32,098 nucleotides of DNA from Candidatus Kerfeldbacteria bacterium CG_4_10_14_0_8_um_filter_42_10. GTDB taxonomy: Bacteria; Patescibacteriota; Patescibacteriia; UM-FILTER-42-10. Below are positions 22,634 to 30,274 of this stretch, in pieces. The first letter of the stretch is position 1. Each line of letters starts with the position of its first letter. The stretch covers positions 19,576 to 51,673 of the forward strand of contig PFMD01000027.1 of the NCBI GenBank assembly GCA_002784945.1. Reading direction: 5' to 3'. Both the position numbers and the translations under genes were made by a program. The notes below the pieces were generated by a model. That model searched no databases, was not told the origin of the DNA, and was given only the letters and a program-made list of their open reading frames with translations.

Positions 22634-23637
22634 ATAATTTCCTTCTTATCGTTCAATATTAGCTTCAAACGATTAACATAGTACTTGATAATTCTGGCAT
22701 AGATGAAGTGGTTTTTTCTGGGAATCTTTAAATCTAGATACCAAATTAGTCTGTCTAAGTACATTAAATTAAATATTTTTTTGGCATTTGCCAGGTCAGA
22801 ACCGTATCTTTTTCGAAAGTATTCCTTAAAAAAGCTTATTATTTTGTAATTGCCCGGCAAATTCGTTTTACTATCCAAAATTTTTGTTAAGCCAATCTTA
22901 TTCAATATTTTTTTATCGTACATTTCCGCTCGAAGAAGTATTCTAGCCCAGTCAGTAAAAACACTGCCGCTATGCGCCTGTTCCCAATCAATTAGATAGA
23001 ATTTTTTTTCTGTAAAGATAAAATTTAATTCGGAAAAATCGCCGTGGCATAATTTACCGCAATATTTTGAAAATTCGCCGCTAGAAATATGGTTGTATTT
23101 ACTAATTATTTTCTTTTCCAATTTTTTAGGCAATAGTTTGCATTTCAACAGCCTCTTTATCCTTAAAAGAGCATCTCGTTTATAAGCAGTTAAGCCATAA
23201 ACCGGCAAAGAAGATTTTTTAATTTCTATTTCTTGTATTTTTTCTAAAATATTCCCTATGAATAAACCTTCGTTGTTTTTAAAGTATCTTTTTTTATAGG
23301 ATAAAGAGTTGGCAACGTATTCTTGGGTAAAATAAGTCATTTTAAATCGTTTTAATTCTCCGACTTCAATCGACTTGGGAATGCCAAATGATTTGCTTTT
23401 TTGGGATTGTATTAACTTATAAACAGATAAACTGTTCTTGAATTCTCTTAATATAATCTTCTTTCCGAAATTGTCGCCCGGCGGCGATATTTTGACAACG
23501 ACAGGCAAGCCGTTTTTTCGGCATTTGATTACGGCAAAACGAGGCATCCCGTATTCCTGTTTAAGCATTTTATAGTTGCCTAAATCATAACCTCTTATTT
23601 CCAACGATTTTCGCAACTTAAGTATTTTATCATTCAT
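22630..23637 (-). CDS. APH/choline-kinase-type small-molecule phosphotransferase
   Basis: A 335-residue protein-kinase-like enzyme. K49 in 'LPVVVKI' and E65 in 'LREF' fit the ATP-anchoring pair. The catalytic loop is CHGDFSELNF with D200 and N205, and the metal-binding segment is LIDWE with D217. 'DWARILLRAE' follows, as in aminoglycoside, choline and homoserine kinases. The substrate is unknown. The start overlaps the HAD gene by 8 nt, and the stop overlaps the PfkB start by 4 nt, so three phosphate-transfer enzymes are translated as one unit. Confidence 0.82.
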   Translation of the reverse strand: MNDKILKLRKSLEIRGYDLGNYKMLKQEYGMPRFAVIKCRKNGLPVVVKISPPGDNFGKKIILREFKNSLSVYKLIQSQKSKSFGIPKSIEVGELKRFKMTYFTQEYVANSLSYKKRYFKNNEGLFIGNILEKIQEIEIKKSSLPVYGLTAYKRDALLRIKRLLKCKLLPKKLEKKIISKYNHISSGEFSKYCGKLCHGDFSELNFIFTEKKFYLIDWEQAHSGSVFTDWARILLRAEMYDKKILNKIGLTKILDSKTNLPGNYKIISFFKEYFRKRYGSDLANAKKIFNLMYLDRLIWYLDLKIPRKNHFIYARIIKYYVNRLKLILNDKKEII

Positions 23638-24232
23638 AATTTAATATTCCTCGGATTTCTTTTTCGAAAGACGGATAATTTTTAACTAAAATCGTTTTAA
23701 CGCCCATTGCCCGGGCGTCTTTTAAATTTGTCTCCTGGTCATCAGCGTAAATTATTTCGTGGGCAACCACTTTAAACCGTTTCATGATTTCTTTTAAGGT
23801 TTCTTTGCTCGCTTTGGGCAAACCGAGTTCCCAGGTATTAATGACATTTTTGAATTTCTTTTTCAGGCCAAAGCGGCGGCAGGTATCGGCAAACTGGCTA
23901 CGGGTATTTTTAGAAAGCAGCAGTGTTTTATAGCCTTTTTTATTCAGTTCACGGTTCAATTCAATTGCCTGGCTATTAATTTTAAACAAATGGTAATGTA
24001 AATCCTTCAGCTCCTGCCAGGTGATGGGCAATTGGAAATAGTCAACGGTATTCTGCCAAGCTTCTTTTTGGCTTATTTTTCTTTCCGCGGCTAAATTAAA
24101 GTACTTCTTATACATAATTTCATAATACTTTTTCCATGGGCCGCCGTATTTTTTCGCTAAAGCTTTGGCGGTATTAGGATAGCCTTCGTTTAACACTAAG
24201 CCGTAGCAGTCGAAGATAATGAGTTTGATCAT
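23630..24232 (-). CDS. HAD-superfamily hydrolase (subfamily IA)
   Basis: A 200-residue HAD protein. Motif I is FDCYG: the nucleophile D8 is present, but the second aspartate normal for phosphatases is Tyr, as in L-2-haloacid dehalogenases. Motif II is 'LLLSKNTRSQF', the motif III lysine lies in 'TWELGLPKASKETL', and motif IV is 'IIYADDQETNLKDA'. A small helical cap occupies about 15-85. It is the first gene of the operon with the APH-like and PfkB kinases. It may be a phosphatase with unusual acid catalysis, or act on a non-phosphate ester. No ribosome site is visible. Confidence 0.85.
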   Translation of the reverse strand: MIKLIIFDCYGLVLNEGYPNTAKALAKKYGGPWKKYYEIMYKKYFNLAAERKISQKEAWQNTVDYFQLPITWQELKDLHYHLFKINSQAIELNRELNKKGYKTLLLSKNTRSQFADTCRRFGLKKKFKNVINTWELGLPKASKETLKEIMKRFKVVAHEIIYADDQETNLKDARAMGVKTILVKNYPSFEKEIRGILNYE

Positions 24233-24323
24233 ATGCCTCTACTAATTACGAATAAATACGAATATACGAATAAATAATTAATTTGATATTAACGATTCTT
24301 TTAAACTTTATGCCAGAGTTTTT

Positions 24324-24449
24324 AAAGAAAGCATTTTGCTAGACTGTCATTCTGAGTGTTAACGAAGAATCTCGATATAATTTGGATATTCTTAGAAACT
24401 GGGATCCTTCACTGCGTTCAGGATGACGTTGGAGCAAAATGCTTTCTTT
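24324..24449. repeat. 126-nt palindromic element with nested inverted repeats
   Basis: Outer arms: 17 nt, AAAGAAAGCATTTTGCT (24324-24340) and its exact reverse complement at 24433-24449. Inside them, GTCATTCTGA pairs with TCAGGATGAC (one G-T), framing a sequence of the widely dispersed type 'GTCATTCTGAG...GGATCCTTC...TCAGGATGAC'. It ends directly at the stop codon of the broken GIY-YIG gene. The 90 nt before it (24233-24323) is AT-rich with short 'ATACGAAT' repeats and holds no gene. Confidence 0.75.
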
Positions 24450-24705
24450 TTACAATTCATTAGAAAGATCCTTTAACTTTAGATTGAATGACTTGATCAA
24501 TTCCAGTTTCTTCTTTCTTACCCAGCCCTTTATAACCTTTTCACGACTAATCGCCTCATAGACATCATTGAATAGTTCATAATAAACGAGTTTCTCTACA
24601 TTATACTTGGAAGTAAAACTTTTAGAATCGACCAGTATAAATTACCGTATTTCGGCAATTCATCATTAAGTAAACATAATACTCTTTATCTATATAGCGA
24701 TTCAT
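24450..24705 (-). pseudogene. GIY-YIG endonuclease-like pseudogene (internal deletion)
   Basis: Reading from the ATG at 24705 gives 'MNRYIDKEYYVYLMMNCRNTVIYTG', the GIY-YIG start, then a stop. Another frame to the TAA at 24452-24450 gives 'FTSKYNVEKLVYYELFNDVYEAISREK' and 'VIKGWVRKKKLELIKSFN', the end of the same family. The stretch that usually holds the catalytic arginine (about 17-20 codons) is missing at the junction, and the frames are shifted. It was therefore once a normal protein of about 90 residues and is now inactive. It belongs to a different subfamily from the intact gene at 2133-2393, but likewise ends at a palindromic element. Confidence 0.8.
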
Positions 24706-24727
24706 AAATTCGTAATTCGTAGTTGAG

Positions 24728-26251
24728 TTAAATCTTCCTAACCTCCCCCCTATTGGCGTCCACCTCTACCCTATCTCCATCTTTCAGAACCTTGGTAGCA
24801 ATTTTAGTGCCAATCACGCAAGGAATTTTCAGCTCGCGGCTGATAATGGCCGCATGACAAGTAACCCCGCCTAAATCAGTAACAATGGCCGCAGCCTTTT
24901 TCATGGCCGGCACTAAATTAGGATTGGTCATTTGAGAAACCAAAATATCGCCGGATTTCATTTTGGGCAGATCCTTGATAGTATTAATAATTTTGACTGT
25001 GCCTGTGGCTTTGCCCAAACAAGCTGTTTGGCCGTGAAAATAGTTGACTTCGGTTAAATCTTCTTTTTTTAACAGTAACTTTTTTACTGCTTCTTTGCTT
25101 TGATCAACCAGAACTTTTCCAGGCAATTTTCGATCCACCACGATATAGATGCATTCTTTTATTCTTTTGGTTAGGTCTTTCGGTCTGGCTAATTCTCCCA
25201 TTAAAAGTTTTTCAATTTCAGAGAGTAAACAACTTCTTACTTCGTTCAGCTTTAAGTTAACTCTTTTAGCAATTTCTTTTATTAATGGCTCCACCTCGTA
25301 ATACGATTGTACCAGACTCATCTTACGATAATCTTTGGAATAAATAAAACCTTTGGTAACAGCCAATAGTTTTTGGTGCTTGGAGTCAATTTTCAACGCT
25401 CTGATTAATTGAGTTTGATTCTTTCGGGCGGATTGCTTTTCCCGATAAATTTTGTTGATTTGCTGGCTCGGTTTTTGCTGATCAATCGCCATATCCTTCA
25501 ACCTTTTCCAGAAATAACTATCAGGCAGAGCCGGCCCTTCCCAGTTGTAACCCAGATATTTGAATTTAGAACAATGGTTATTAAATCTCTTTAAAGTTTC
25601 TTGGGTTAATTCTTTTTTGGTAAATTTTTTATTTTTAATCTGGCTGGCGATTTTTAACAAAGCTATTTCCTCTAACTGAACCTTGGATAATTTTTCTAGA
25701 ATGGTCAGATGGGCAAAACATTCTTTAGCGGTTTGTGAAAACTTTATTTTTTTAATTTGACCGTCAAGGTATTCCACCAAATAATTGGTCAAATGGGGCT
25801 TGTATAAATCCAAATAAACCGGGATCAGCGAGGGATTATAAACTTGGGACTGTTTGTCTAAATAATTTTTGTAAAGCAAGCGGAGTTGCTGGTTGCTTAG
25901 TTTTTTTAGATTGGCTTGAAAAATCTTATTATGCGAAAAATGAACTAAATTGTCGGATGCTTTTTGAATTCGATTATTCAGCCTAAAACCCCATTCAGGA
26001 TTTTTAATGATTTTTTTGAGGACAAATTGGCCTAAGTCGGTCCATTCCCGATGATTAATGAAAATAGTTTCCAAATTACCCTGAAATAAGCAGGCAATGC
26101 TTTTTTGATACTTGCCCAAAATTTTTCCGGTATCTTTAATTACACCGTACCATCCCGGATACATAATGGGGTACAGATGCACTGGCTGGTTTTCCTCCAA
26201 AACACCCCATTTGATTTTTTTGATGTTGTCTAGAGAGTAATAATTTTTCAT
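24728..26251 (-). CDS. Swivel-domain protein 1: PEP-utilising mobile domain
   Basis: A 507-residue protein. The first 400 or so residues are divergent, mostly helical and rich in Lys and Leu, without a recognised catalytic motif. A small segment with 'LTKRIKECIYIVV' leads into the C-terminal phosphohistidine swivel domain: 'GKATGTVKIINTIKDLPKMKSGDILVS', '[21 protein letters not shown]', then TCHAAIISRELKIPCVIGT with the phospho-acceptor His, and 'LKDGDRVEVDANRGEV'. In PEP synthase, PPDK and rifampin phosphotransferase this domain carries phosphate between two active sites, neither of which is present here. It is the distal gene of the array; its ATG overlaps the vestigial tail of the preceding paralogue by ATGA. 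The exact reaction is unknown. Confidence 0.85.
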   Translation of the reverse strand: MKNYYSLDNIKKIKWGVLEENQPVHLYPIMYPGWYGVIKDTGKILGKYQKSIACLFQGNLETIFINHREWTDLGQFVLKKIIKNPEWGFRLNNRIQKASDNLVHFSHNKIFQANLKKLSNQQLRLLYKNYLDKQSQVYNPSLIPVYLDLYKPHLTNYLVEYLDGQIKKIKFSQTAKECFAHLTILEKLSKVQLEEIALLKIASQIKNKKFTKKELTQETLKRFNNHCSKFKYLGYNWEGPALPDSYFWKRLKDMAIDQQKPSQQINKIYREKQSARKNQTQLIRALKIDSKHQKLLAVTKGFIYSKDYRKMSLVQSYYEVEPLIKEIAKRVNLKLNEVRSCLLSEIEKLLMGELARPKDLTKRIKECIYIVVDRKLPGKVLVDQSKEAVKKLLLKKEDLTEVNYFHGQTACLGKATGTVKIINTIKDLPKMKSGDILVSQMTNPNLVPAMKKAAAIVTDLGGVTCHAAIISRELKIPCVIGTKIATKVLKDGDRVEVDANRGEVRKI

Positions 26252-26340
26252 ATTTTCTTAATTATACCATTAGTCGCCCGCCTTTGACCCGCTTCGCCAT
26301 AGCGTAAGCGAGGCGAGCGGACTCTGCGAGGCGCAAAGAT
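26248..26340 (-). other. Vestigial second C-terminal tail plus palindromic repeat between swivel genes 2 and 1
   Basis: After the stop of gene 2 (26341) comes a 63-nt GC-rich repeat (26278-26340). Then codons GCG-ACT-AAT-GGT-ATA-ATT-AAG-AAA-ATA-TGA (26277-26248) read ATNGIIKKI-stop, a second copy of the family's C-terminal end. That TGA overlaps the ATG of gene 1 by four bases, exactly as at the intact gene 3/2 and 4/3 junctions. The tail therefore looks like the original 3' end, cut off by insertion or recombination. The same arrangement recurs at 31827-31892. Confidence 0.75.
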
Positions 26341-27417
26341 TTATATTTTTGTTACAATGCCTCGCGTCGCATCCACCTCCACTAAATCTCCGTCTTTTAA
26401 CATCTGGGTAGCGGTTTTAGTGCCGATTACGCAGGGTACTCCCAATTCTCTGCTGACGATAGCCGCATGGCAGGTAACACCCCCTTCATCGGTAATAATC
26501 GCTTTTGCTTTTTTCATTATTGGTATGAAGTATGGATTCGTCATAACAGTTACGAGAATATTCCCTTTTTTAAAATTAACCAATTCTTCATTTCGTAAAA
26601 TTATTGACACTCTGCCTTTTACCGAAGACGGTCCGGAACAGGCAATTAATCCCTTTAGTCCTAAAGCGGAACGATCGATAATTTTCGGATGGTAGATCAA
26701 TCCGCGCTTTTTTAAGAAAACTTCAAAAGAAATTCCGGTATCTACCCTATCTTTCAAGAAAATATAATGTTTTGATCTCGCTTTTAATTGTTTAATTTCA
26801 GGATAATATTTTTTGTCATATAGCATTTTCTCTAACTCGCCATAAGTGATAAAAGATGCGTATTTTGGCGATATCTTTCGGGCTATCAGTAATTTCCGAC
26901 CCATGGTTCGCCAATACTCCACCAGATATTCAATAGTGCCTTCAGAAACTACTCTTGCTTTAACCAAACGAGCTAAAATTATATGAGCTTTTTTGGGATT
27001 TTTCCGGATTAATTTCTTCGACCACCGCTCTTGCGGCAGTAAATAGGAAACCGTGTACCAAGGATACATTTCTTTCGACATTGCTTTTATGCTTTCAAAA
27101 ATCCTTGGGTCGGTGGAATTATTTTCATTAGGTATTGATGCTCTTATCTTTTTAATAAGGTGGGTATATCGTTTGATTTTAGCCGCTTCCAGCACTCCCT
27201 GTTTATCACCGGCCTTAATAACCGCATCGATAAAGCTTTCTGCCTCTTTTTTTAAACGATAAGTTTCAAGTAACCTTCCGTTGTAATACGAAAGTTGATT
27301 GGGTATTCCTTTCCCAAAAACTTCAACCAGCCGTGGATGCATATCCCTGGACCACCATTCCGCCCAAGTCAGAGTAAAATCACGAGTCCAAGCTAAAATT
27401 AATTCTTTCTTCTTCAT
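26341..27417 (-). CDS. Swivel-domain protein 2
   Basis: A 358-residue member of the array, about 150 residues shorter than genes 1, 4 and 5 because the N-terminal part is reduced. The N-terminal portion has '[15 protein letters not shown]' and is otherwise helical; '[11 protein letters not shown]' corresponds to the segment before the swivel. The C-terminal domain includes '[29 protein letters not shown]', [19 protein letters not shown] with the acceptor His, and '[13 protein letters not shown]'. Its start overlaps the stop of gene 3 by ATGA. The stop is followed by a palindromic repeat and a vestigial second tail, so its 3' end has been rebuilt. The function is unknown; a phosphate carrier or phosphotransferase is inferred. 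Confidence 0.82.
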   Translation of the reverse strand: MKKKELILAWTRDFTLTWAEWWSRDMHPRLVEVFGKGIPNQLSYYNGRLLETYRLKKEAESFIDAVIKAGDKQGVLEAAKIKRYTHLIKKIRASIPNENNSTDPRIFESIKAMSKEMYPWYTVSYLLPQERWSKKLIRKNPKKAHIILARLVKARVVSEGTIEYLVEYWRTMGRKLLIARKISPKYASFITYGELEKMLYDKKYYPEIKQLKARSKHYIFLKDRVDTGISFEVFLKKRGLIYHPKIIDRSALGLKGLIACSGPSSVKGRVSIILRNEELVNFKKGNILVTVMTNPYFIPIMKKAKAIITDEGGVTCHAAIVSRELGVPCVIGTKTATQMLKDGDLVEVDATRGIVTKI

Positions 27418-28511
27418 ATTTTTTTAACAATACCCTTTGTTGCATCCACCTCCACCAAATCACCGTCTTTAAGGACTTTAGTAGCAATTTTCGTACCCAC
27501 AATACCTGGTATTTTCAACTCTCTGGATACGATGGCCGCGTGCGATAATAAACCGCCCTCATCAGAAACGATTGCTTTAATATTTTTTAATTGATTGATC
27601 ATCCCCGGTCTGGTAGTTGATGTAACTAAAATGCACCCCTTAGGCATTTTATATTTAGAATCTGTTGATTTTAAAACTAGCGCCTTACCCCTTTTAATTC
27701 CTTTATAAATTGGCTGTCCTTTAATAGTATTGTTAATTGATACTTTTTTTTCAAGTAATCTTTTTTTCATCAGTTCAACCACTTTCCCTGAAAAAACATA
27801 TTCCTTATTATTTTTTTCAGTATAAATATAGAGGTAGCCTTTTGAGCGTACTAATAGAACATCTTTATTTAATTCCATTTTTCCGGCAAGATAATCCGTC
27901 ATTTCCCTGCCAGTTGCCTGCATCAACAATTCACCTTTGATGCCGATTTTACTTCCCAGTCTTATGCAATATTTTTTAATCAAACGGTCCAAGATAAGAT
28001 AAATTGCCGTATTATGATGTCGGTCGGTGGCTATTTTTCCCAACTGCTCAGCGGAAAGTGCCGAATCTTTTTTTAAAAACATACTGTACCGCCAAAAAGA
28101 GTTGTAAACGCCGATACGGACCGAGCAGTATTCATAAATTCTCAGTATTTTTTTTAAAGCGGACTCCGGTTTCAGATTCTGAAATTTAAAAACGCTTAAA
28201 GAATCGGTTACCTGTTTTATTTCCCTGTTAACTCGGGTTAAAAATCCGAGTAAGTCCTTAAAATTATTTCTGTTTGCCAGATACTTTGCCATTTCCCCGG
28301 CCCAGTGCTTCTCGTTTAAAAGCATGTAAAAATAGTTGTTGCCGCCGATAAGTCCTGCGGCTTTAGTGCTAAAACCAAAATACTTTCTGATGCCTTTAGC
28401 ATACGCTATTGGATAATATGAACTGGGCAAAAGATACATTTTTCTGTAGGAAACAACTTTCAAGCCGTATTTTTTAATAACTTTATTAATAAATTTTGAC
28501 TCTTGTTTCAT
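27414..28511 (-). CDS. Swivel-domain protein 3
   Basis: A 365-residue array member, short like gene 2. The N-terminal part (about 270 residues) is helical and unlike the others except for '[14 protein letters not shown]' before the swivel. In the swivel, the motif is [22 protein letters not shown]: the acceptor His is kept but Thr-Cys is replaced by Leu-Ser, and PCVIG by PGIVG, so it is the most divergent copy there. The last 30 codons, by contrast, are almost identical in DNA to gene 4: 51 nt match exactly (27420-27470 and 28514-28564), a sign of recent gene conversion. ATGA overlaps join it to both neighbours. Confidence 0.82.
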   Translation of the reverse strand: MKQESKFINKVIKKYGLKVVSYRKMYLLPSSYYPIAYAKGIRKYFGFSTKAAGLIGGNNYFYMLLNEKHWAGEMAKYLANRNNFKDLLGFLTRVNREIKQVTDSLSVFKFQNLKPESALKKILRIYEYCSVRIGVYNSFWRYSMFLKKDSALSAEQLGKIATDRHHNTAIYLILDRLIKKYCIRLGSKIGIKGELLMQATGREMTDYLAGKMELNKDVLLVRSKGYLYIYTEKNNKEYVFSGKVVELMKKRLLEKKVSINNTIKGQPIYKGIKRGKALVLKSTDSKYKMPKGCILVTSTTRPGMINQLKNIKAIVSDEGGLLSHAAIVSRELKIPGIVGTKIATKVLKDGDLVEVDATKGIVKKI

Positions 28512-29983
28512 AGTTTTTTAACAATACCCTTTGTTGCATCCACCTCCACCAAATCACCGTCTTTTAAAACCTGAGTGGCGGTTTTGGTGCCGATAACACA
28601 GGGTTTTTTTAACTCCCTAGCGACGATAGCCGCGTGGCAGGTTATGCCGCCTAAATCGGTAACAATGGACGAAGCCAATTTCATCGCCGGTACAATATCC
28701 GGATTGGTCATATGAGAAACCAATATATTGCCGGCGTGCATTTTAGCCATTTCTTGAATAGTGTTGATAATTTTCACTCTTCCTTTAGCTTTGCCTGAGT
28801 AGGCGGCCTGGCCTTTGATTATTTCTCCAGTGCCGCTTTTTTCCGCTTGCCTATAAAACTTTATCCGGGACATTATTTTCTTGGCGGCTGCGCCGGCCCA
28901 ATAACTGGTTTTGCCCTTATCAGAAATGTGCAAACTGTATTTTTGCCTTTCTGAAGTAATTTGGGAATAATCCTTGCCGTCGATTAAAGCTTTTTTGTAA
29001 TCTTCCGGCGCTAAGAAACGAACTTGTTCCAGCGATAAACCGCAACGTTTGCCTATTTCTTTTAACAATCCCTCGATACAGTAATAGCCGTAGAATTGAG
29101 CATATTTGCTGTTTAGCCGGGTATAAAAATCGTTCCGCACTATTTCAAATATTTTTTGGTGGGTATTTCCGATTTTATATTTTTGACAAATATTTTTTTG
29201 ATTTTTCAATAGATTCGAGGAGGCTTGCGATATTTCTTTCAGCAGATTTTTGGGATTCTGTTTCAATATAATTTTTATTTCCTTATTAAAATGATCTGCT
29301 TCCAATAACTTTTTTCCTTGCAGCCCGTATTCCAACCATTCATATTTCTTGGCATGCTTAATCAAATTGCTTTTTCGCTTAACTAAATCCCTGGTTTTCG
29401 CTATATTAATCAATTCCTCTCTTTCTATGGTCAAAATACTTTTTCTGGTTGGAGTAACCAATGTTTGAAAGGCTTCAGCGGGTTTTATTTTCGCCGGTTT
29501 GTTTTCTGAGTAACATTCTTCCAGATAATTATACAGATAATCAGTTAAAAAATTTACCGGCGTTTCCATTAAAAACATCGGGCCCCTGGTAACATGCACG
29601 CCTAATTGAACCTTAATAAAAGACCGCATCAAATTCAACAATTGCCGATTGGAAAGTTTTGTGACATTTAATTTTTTGATCTTGCGCCCAAAAACAAACA
29701 TTTCCTTGGCGCTTTTATCATTTAACTTGTGCAATTTGTCCCAGATTTCCGGTTTGGTAAAAAGAGTTCGGAAATAATCTTTATTGGCGCGTTCATTAGG
29801 TTCATATAAAGTAAACAGATTGCAGGCACTATTAATGTATTCCGCCGCTAAATAGCGGCCGTTGATAAATCCCCATTTTTTCGGCAAATAAGTATAGCCG
29901 TTCCAGGTGGAAACGACGAACAAATAATTGGCGTAATCCTCTTTTTCCATGAACAGCCATTTTTCCTTGAATGGTATCTTCAT
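28508..29983 (-). CDS. Swivel-domain protein 4
   Basis: A 491-residue array member of the long type. The N-terminal region starts 'MKIPFKEKWLFMEKEDYANYL' and is predicted helical with aromatic clusters ('GYTYLPKKWGFINGRY'). 'LIDGKDYSQITSERQKYSLHI' is the segment before the swivel. The C-terminal domain has 'GNILVSHMTNPDIVPAMKLASSIVTDLGG', [19 protein letters not shown] and '[13 protein letters not shown]'. The 3' end overlaps gene 3 by ATGA, and the 5' end is 48 nt after the small gene upstream. The role is unknown; the intact His and conserved surrounding residues argue that it is active. Confidence 0.84.
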   Translation of the reverse strand: MKIPFKEKWLFMEKEDYANYLFVVSTWNGYTYLPKKWGFINGRYLAAEYINSACNLFTLYEPNERANKDYFRTLFTKPEIWDKLHKLNDKSAKEMFVFGRKIKKLNVTKLSNRQLLNLMRSFIKVQLGVHVTRGPMFLMETPVNFLTDYLYNYLEECYSENKPAKIKPAEAFQTLVTPTRKSILTIEREELINIAKTRDLVKRKSNLIKHAKKYEWLEYGLQGKKLLEADHFNKEIKIILKQNPKNLLKEISQASSNLLKNQKNICQKYKIGNTHQKIFEIVRNDFYTRLNSKYAQFYGYYCIEGLLKEIGKRCGLSLEQVRFLAPEDYKKALIDGKDYSQITSERQKYSLHISDKGKTSYWAGAAAKKIMSRIKFYRQAEKSGTGEIIKGQAAYSGKAKGRVKIINTIQEMAKMHAGNILVSHMTNPDIVPAMKLASSIVTDLGGITCHAAIVARELKKPCVIGTKTATQVLKDGDLVEVDATKGIVKKL

Positions 29984-30031
29984 AAATTTAATGATTTCCC
30001 GATTATTAATTTGTTACGCATTAAAATCATT

Positions 30032-30247
30032 TTAGTTTTGTTCTATTTTTTTCAATTGATCCATTCGACAAATATGGGCTAGCTCCTCTCCCTCGAATTG
30101 CACCCTTAACGTGTTGGGATGCATATGGTCGTTATTCAATTCTACCACTTTTCCTCTATTACCCTGCAAATCTTCGACCGGTTCGCCAATCTTAAATTCC
30201 GGTAAAGGTTCCTCAAAATACTGTTCTCCAAATTGTTGCATTTCCAT
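30032..30247 (-). CDS. Small hypothetical protein within the swivel array
   Basis: A 71-residue acidic protein, 'KIGEPVEDLQGNRGKVVELNND...LRVQFEGEELAHICRMDQLKKIE'. The alternating pattern with 'G-x-VV' and 'VxFEGE' suggests a small beta-barrel of the KOW/SH3-like kind, but no family can be named. It is not a swivel protein. It lies between swivel genes 5 and 4 on the same strand, with gaps of 27 and 48 nt, so it is probably co-transcribed and may be an accessory or regulatory subunit. A second in-frame ATG lies two codons after the first. No clear ribosome site. Confidence 0.55.
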   Translation of the reverse strand: MEMQQFGEQYFEEPLPEFKIGEPVEDLQGNRGKVVELNNDHMHPNTLRVQFEGEELAHICRMDQLKKIEQN

Positions 30248-30274
30248 ATACTTAAATATTATTATCTATCTTAG

